From: Prunus persica
Taxonomy: Eukaryota; Streptophyta; Magnoliopsida; Rosales; Rosaceae
Reading direction: 5' to 3'
Assembly (NCBI RefSeq): GCF_000346465.2
Contig: NC_034012.1
Coordinates: forward strand, 20,981,567-21,045,566
Length of the DNA stretch: 64,000 nt
Positions 59,201 through 64,000 of this stretch are shown here, one piece after another. Numbering within the stretch: position 1 is the stretch's first letter; the number at the start of each line of letters is the position of its first letter. The notes under the pieces were generated by a model. The model saw nothing but the letters and a program-made list of their open reading frames with translations. It had not been told where the DNA came from and did not search any database. Position numbers and translations under genes: made by a program.

Positions 59201-62200
59201 GATATCGATTCGTCCATGAAATCGGACAATTCATGTTCGTACGAAGTTCGTTCTGAAATGGAGTGGTTGGTGTATTGCATAGTTTTAGCCATTGGATTTC
59301 TCTCAAAACTCACCAAATGAGTCCTCCCACCGTATTATGATGTTCTTCAAGTTTTGGACTCAATCCGATATCCATTCGTCCATGAAATCGGACAATTCAG
59401 GTTCAGACGAAGTTCGTTCTGAAATGGAGTGGTTGGTGTATTACATTGTTTTAGCCATTGGATTTCACTCAAAATTCACAAAATGACTCCTCCCACAACA
59501 TTATGATGTTCCCCAAGTTTTGTACTCAATCCGATATCGATTAGTCCTTGAAATCGGACAATTCAGGTTCGTACAAAGTTCATTCTGAAATGGGGTGGAT
59601 GGTTTATTGCTTAGTTTTAGCCATTGGATTTCGCTCAAAAGTCACCAAACGACTCCTCCACCATATTATGATGTTCCCCAAGTTTTCGACTCAATCCAAT
59701 ATCGATTGGTCCATGAAATCGAACAATTCAGGTTCGAACGAAGTTCGTTTTGAAATGTAGTGGTTGGTGTATTGCATAGTTCAAGAGGTTGGATTTCACT
59801 CAAAACCCACCAAATGACTCCTCTCACCATATTATGACGGTCCCCAAGTTTTGGACTCAGTCCGATATCGATTGGTCCATGAAATCGGACAATTCAAGTT
59901 CGTACGAAGTTCATTCTGAAATGGAGTGGTCTGTGTATTGCATAGTTGTAGAGATCGGATTTCACTCAAAACCCACCAAATGACTCCTCCCACGATATTA
60001 TGATGTTCCCTAAGTTTTAGACTCAACCCGACATCTTTTGGTCCACGAAATTGGACAATTCAGGTTCGTACGAAGTTTATTCTAAAATGGAATTGTTGGT
60101 GTATTGCATAGTTCTAGAGGGTGGATTTTACTGAAAACCCACCAAGTGACTCCTCCCACTATATTATGATGTTCCCTAAGTTTTGGACGTAATCCGATTT
60201 CGATTGGTCCATGAAATCGGAAAATTCAGGTTCGTACGAAGTTTATTCTGAAATGGAGTGGTTAGTGTATTGCATAGTTCTAGAGATCGGATTTCACTCA
60301 AAACCCGCCAAATGACTCCTTCCACGATATTATGATGTTCCCCAAGTTTTAGACTCAACCCAATATCGATTGGCCCATGAAATTGGACAATTCAGGTAAG
60401 TGTGAAGTTCGTTCCAAAATGGAATTGTTGGTGTTTTGCATAGTTCTAGAGATTGGATTTCACTCAAAACTCACAAAATGACTCCTCCCACAACATTCTG
60501 ATGTTCCCCAAGTTTTGGACTCAATCTGATATCGATTTGTCCATGAAATCAGACAATTTAGGTTTGTTCGAAGTTCGTTCTGAAATTGAGTGGTTGGTGT
60601 ATTGCATGGTTTTAGGTATTGGATTTCACTCAAAACTCACCAATATGACTCCTCCCACCATATTATGATGTTCTCCAAGTTTTGGACTCAATCCGATATC
60701 GATTGGTCTTTGAAATTGGACAATTCTTGTTCGTACGAAGTTTGTTCTCTAATGGGTTGGTGTATTGCGTAGTTTTGGCAATTGAATTTCAATCAAAACT
60801 CATCAACTGACTCCTATCACAACATTATGTTGTTCCCCAAGTTTTGGACTCAATCCGATATCGATTGGTCAATGAAATTGGACTATTCAGGTTCGTATGA
60901 AGGTCATTTTGAAATGGAGTGGTTGGTGTATTGTATAGTTCTAGATATTGGATTTCACTCTAAACCCACCAAATGACTCCTGCCACAATATTATGATGTT
61001 ACCCAAGTTTTGGACTCAATCAGATGTTGATTCGTCCATGAAATCCGACAATTCAGGTTCGTACGAAGTTCGTTCTGAAATGGAGTGGTTGGTGTATTGC
61101 ATAGTTTTAGCTGTCGGATTTCTCTCAAAACTCACCAAATGACTCCTCCCACGATATTATGATGTTACCCAAGTTTTGGACTCAATTCGATATCGATTGT
61201 TCCATGAAATTGGACAATTCAGGTTCGTACGAAGTTCGTCATGAAATGGAGTGGTTGGTGTATTGCATAATTTTATAAATTGGATTTCACTCAAAACTCA
61301 CCAAATGACTCCTCCCACCATATTATGATGTTCCCCAAGTTTTGGACTCAAGCCGATATCGATTGGTCCATGAAATCAGATAATTCATGTTCGTACGAAG
61401 TTCTTTTTGAAATGGAGTGGTTGGTGTACTGTATAGTTCTAGAGATGGGATATCACTCAAAGCCCACCAAATGACTCCTCCCACAATATTATGATGTTCC
61501 CCAATTTTTGGACCCAATCCGATATCCATTGGTCCATGAAATTTGACAATTCCGGTTCGTACAAAGTTCGTTCTGAAATGTAGTGGTTGGTGTGTTGTAT
61601 AGTTCTAGAGATTGGATTTCTCTCAAAACCCACCAATTGACTCCTCCCACAATATTATGAGGTTCCCCAAGTTTTGGACTCAATCCGATATCGATTGGTC
61701 CATGAAATCAGACAATTCAAGATTGCAAAGTTTTGGCAATTGGATGTCACTCAAAACTCCCCAAATGACTCCTCCCACAACATTATGATGTTCCCCAAGT
61801 TTTGGACTCAATCCGATATCGATTGTTCCATGAAATTGGACAATTCAAGTTCGTACGAAGTTCGTCATGAAATGGAGTGGTTGGTGTATTGCATAATTTT
61901 ATAAATTGGATTTCACTCAAAACTCACCAAATGACTCCTCCCACCATATTATGATGTTCCCCAAGTTTTGGACTCAAGCCGATATCGATTGGTCCATGAA
62001 ATCAGATAATTCATGTTCGTACGAAGTTCGTTCTGAAATGGACTGGTTGGTTTGCTGTATAGTTCTACAGATGGGATATCACTCAAAGCCCACCAAATGA
62101 CTCCTCCCACAATATTATGATGTTCCCCAATTTTTGGACCCAATCCGATATCGATTAGTCCATGAAATTCGACAATTCCGGTTCGTACAAAGTTCGCTCT

Positions 62201-64000
62201 GAAATGTAGTGGTTGGTGTGTTGTATAGTTCTAGAGATTAGATTCACTCAAAACCTACCACGTGACTCCTTCCACTATATTATGATGTTCCCCACGTTTT
62301 GGACTCAATCCGTTATCGATTGGCCCACCAAATTGGACAATTCAAGTTCGTGCGAAGTTCGTTATGAAATGGAGTAGTTGGTGTATTGCATAGTTTTAGC
62401 CATTGGATTTCACTCAAAACTCACCAAGTGACTCCTCCCACCATATTATGAGGTTCCCTAAGTTTTAGACCAAATCCGAAGTCAATTGGTCCATGAACTT
62501 GGACAATTCATGTTCGTACGAAGTTGTACTAAAATAGAGTGGTTGGTGTATTGCATAGTTCTAGAATTGGATTTTACTCAAAACCCACCAAATGACTCCT
62601 CCCACCATATTATGATGTTCACCAAATTTTGGACTTAATCCGATATCGATTTGTCCATGAAATCAGACAATTCAGGTTCGTATCAAGTTCGTTCTGAAAT
62701 GGAGTGGTTGGTGTATTGCATAGTTCTAGAGATCGGATTTTACTCAAAACCCACCAAATGACTCCACTCACTATATTATCATGTTCCTCAAGTTTTGGGC
62801 TCAATCCGATATCGATTGGTGCATGAAATTCGACAATTCAGGTTCGAATGAAGTTCGTTCCGAAATGGAGTGGTTGGTGTATTGTACTGTTCTAGGGATT
62901 GGATTTCACTCAAAACCCACCAAATGACTCCTTCCACAACATTATGACGTTCCCCAAGTTTTGGGCTCAATCCGATATCGATTGCTCCATCAAATAGGAC
63001 AATTCAGGTTTGTACGAGGTTCGTTCTGAAATGGAGTGCATGGTGTATTGCATAGTTTTGCCAATTGGATTTCACTCAAAACCCACCAAATGACTCCTCC
63101 CACCATATTATGATGTTCCCCAAATTTTGGACTTAATCCGATATCGATTTGTCAATCAAATTAGACAATTCAGGTTCGTATGAAGTTCGTTTTGAAATGG
63201 AGTGGTTGGTGTATTACACAATTCTAGAGATTGGATTTTACTCAAAACCCACCAAATGTCTCCTCCCACTATAATATCATTTTCCCCAAGTTTTGGACTC
63301 AATCCAATATCGAGTGGTCCATGAAATTGGACAATTCACGTACGTAAGAAATTCGTTCTGAAATGGAGTGGTTGATGTATTGTATAGTTCTATAGATTGG
63401 ATTTCTCTCAAAACTCACAAAATGACTCCTCCCACAACATTATGATGTTCCCCAAGTTCGGACACAATCCGATACAGATTGGTCCCTAAAATTGGACATT
63501 TCTTGTTCGTTCGAAGTTCGTTCTGAAATTTAGTGGTTGGTGTGTTGTAATGTTCTAGAGATTGGATTTCACTCAAAACTCACCATATGACTCCTCCAAC
63601 CATATTATGATGTTCCCCAAATTCTAAACTCAATCCGAAATCGATTGGTCCAAGAAATTGGACTACTCATGTTCGTACGAAGTAAGTTATAAAATGGAGT
63701 GGTTGGTGTATTGCATAGTTTTAGCTATTGGATTTCACTCAAAACCCACCAAATGACTCCTCCCAACATATTATGATGTTACCCAAGTTTTGGACTCAAT
63801 CCGATATCGATTTGTCCGAGAAATCGGACAATTCAGGTTCGTACGAAGTTCGTTCTGAAATCGAGTGGTTGGCTTATTGCATTGTTTTAGCCATTGGATT
63901 TCACTCAAAACTCGCAAAATGACTACTCCCACAACATTATGATGTTCCCCAAGTTTTGGACACAATCCAATACAGATTGGTCCCTGAAATTTTACAATCC
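56201..64000 (-). repeat. 166-bp satellite block 4b: standard type
   Basis: About 47 monomers, again with GTTCCCCAAGTTTTGGACTC and ATTGGTCCATGAAAT, in orientation B to the window end. A ~430-bp stretch starting at about 61190 recurs at about 61816 (offset 626). A monomer at about 61728 lacks ~40 bases that include the TTCGTACGAA palindrome. Confidence 0.97.

Noticed and set aside
1..64000. tRNA, rRNA or other RNA genes
   Set aside because: None recognised on either strand; the only tRNA-related sequences are the retrotransposon primer-binding sites.

Overview
The window reads as a plant (eudicot) satellite-rich, probably (peri)centromeric region with no intact host gene. About 30 kb is a tandem array of a ~166-bp satellite; the rest is a nest of transposable elements. 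From memory, a ~166-bp centromeric satellite is known in Prunus, and the element types fit Rosaceae, but this placement is an inference that could not be searched here. Two runs of N (10653-10752, exactly 100; 29806-30092, 287) mark assembly gaps.

Layout: satellite 1-4123; solo LTR 4124-5483 (target-site duplication CTGAA); satellite 5484-10652; gap; satellite in the opposite orientation 10753-16144; a large Ty3/gypsy element of the Tat type, 16145-50230 (TSD ATTTC), coded on the minus strand; satellite 50231-64000, first a distinct subfamily (to about 56.2 kb) and then the standard type. The Tat element is itself the host of three later insertions: a 14.6-kb CACTA (En/Spm) DNA transposon, 16602-31216 (TSD ATT), and a 5.4-kb chromovirus, 31925-37306 (4-bp repeat CAAA), both in its left LTR, and a 1.9-kb solo LTR, 45422-47334 (TSD CCTTG), in its gag. 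LTR divergence counted by eye (about 3.4% for Tat, about 1.7% for the chromovirus) agrees with this order.

The CACTA element is the most complete unit. It has matching CACTACTACAAAAA ends, an open three-exon TNP2-type transposase gene (18134-21520), and a seven-exon second gene joining a plant En/Spm transposase_24-type domain to a C-terminal Ulp1-type cysteine protease (24022-27700, one in-frame stop). Between genes, and inside the introns, it is filled with a short CGACG/CGTCG motif. It also carries a decayed fragment of the 26S proteasome subunit gene RPN6 (about 29130-29519), which I read as captured host sequence.

The Tat element has gag, protease, RT, RNase H, a second RNase H and integrase, all broken by stops or frameshifts. 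On the opposite strand, between pol and the left end, lies a spliced coiled-coil gene (37311-38498) with clean GT-AG introns and a poly(A) signal. A polypurine tract just after pol suggests that this gene lies inside an unusually long (~3 kb) LTR. The chromovirus carries gag to integrase plus a C-terminal chromodomain and is likewise dead.
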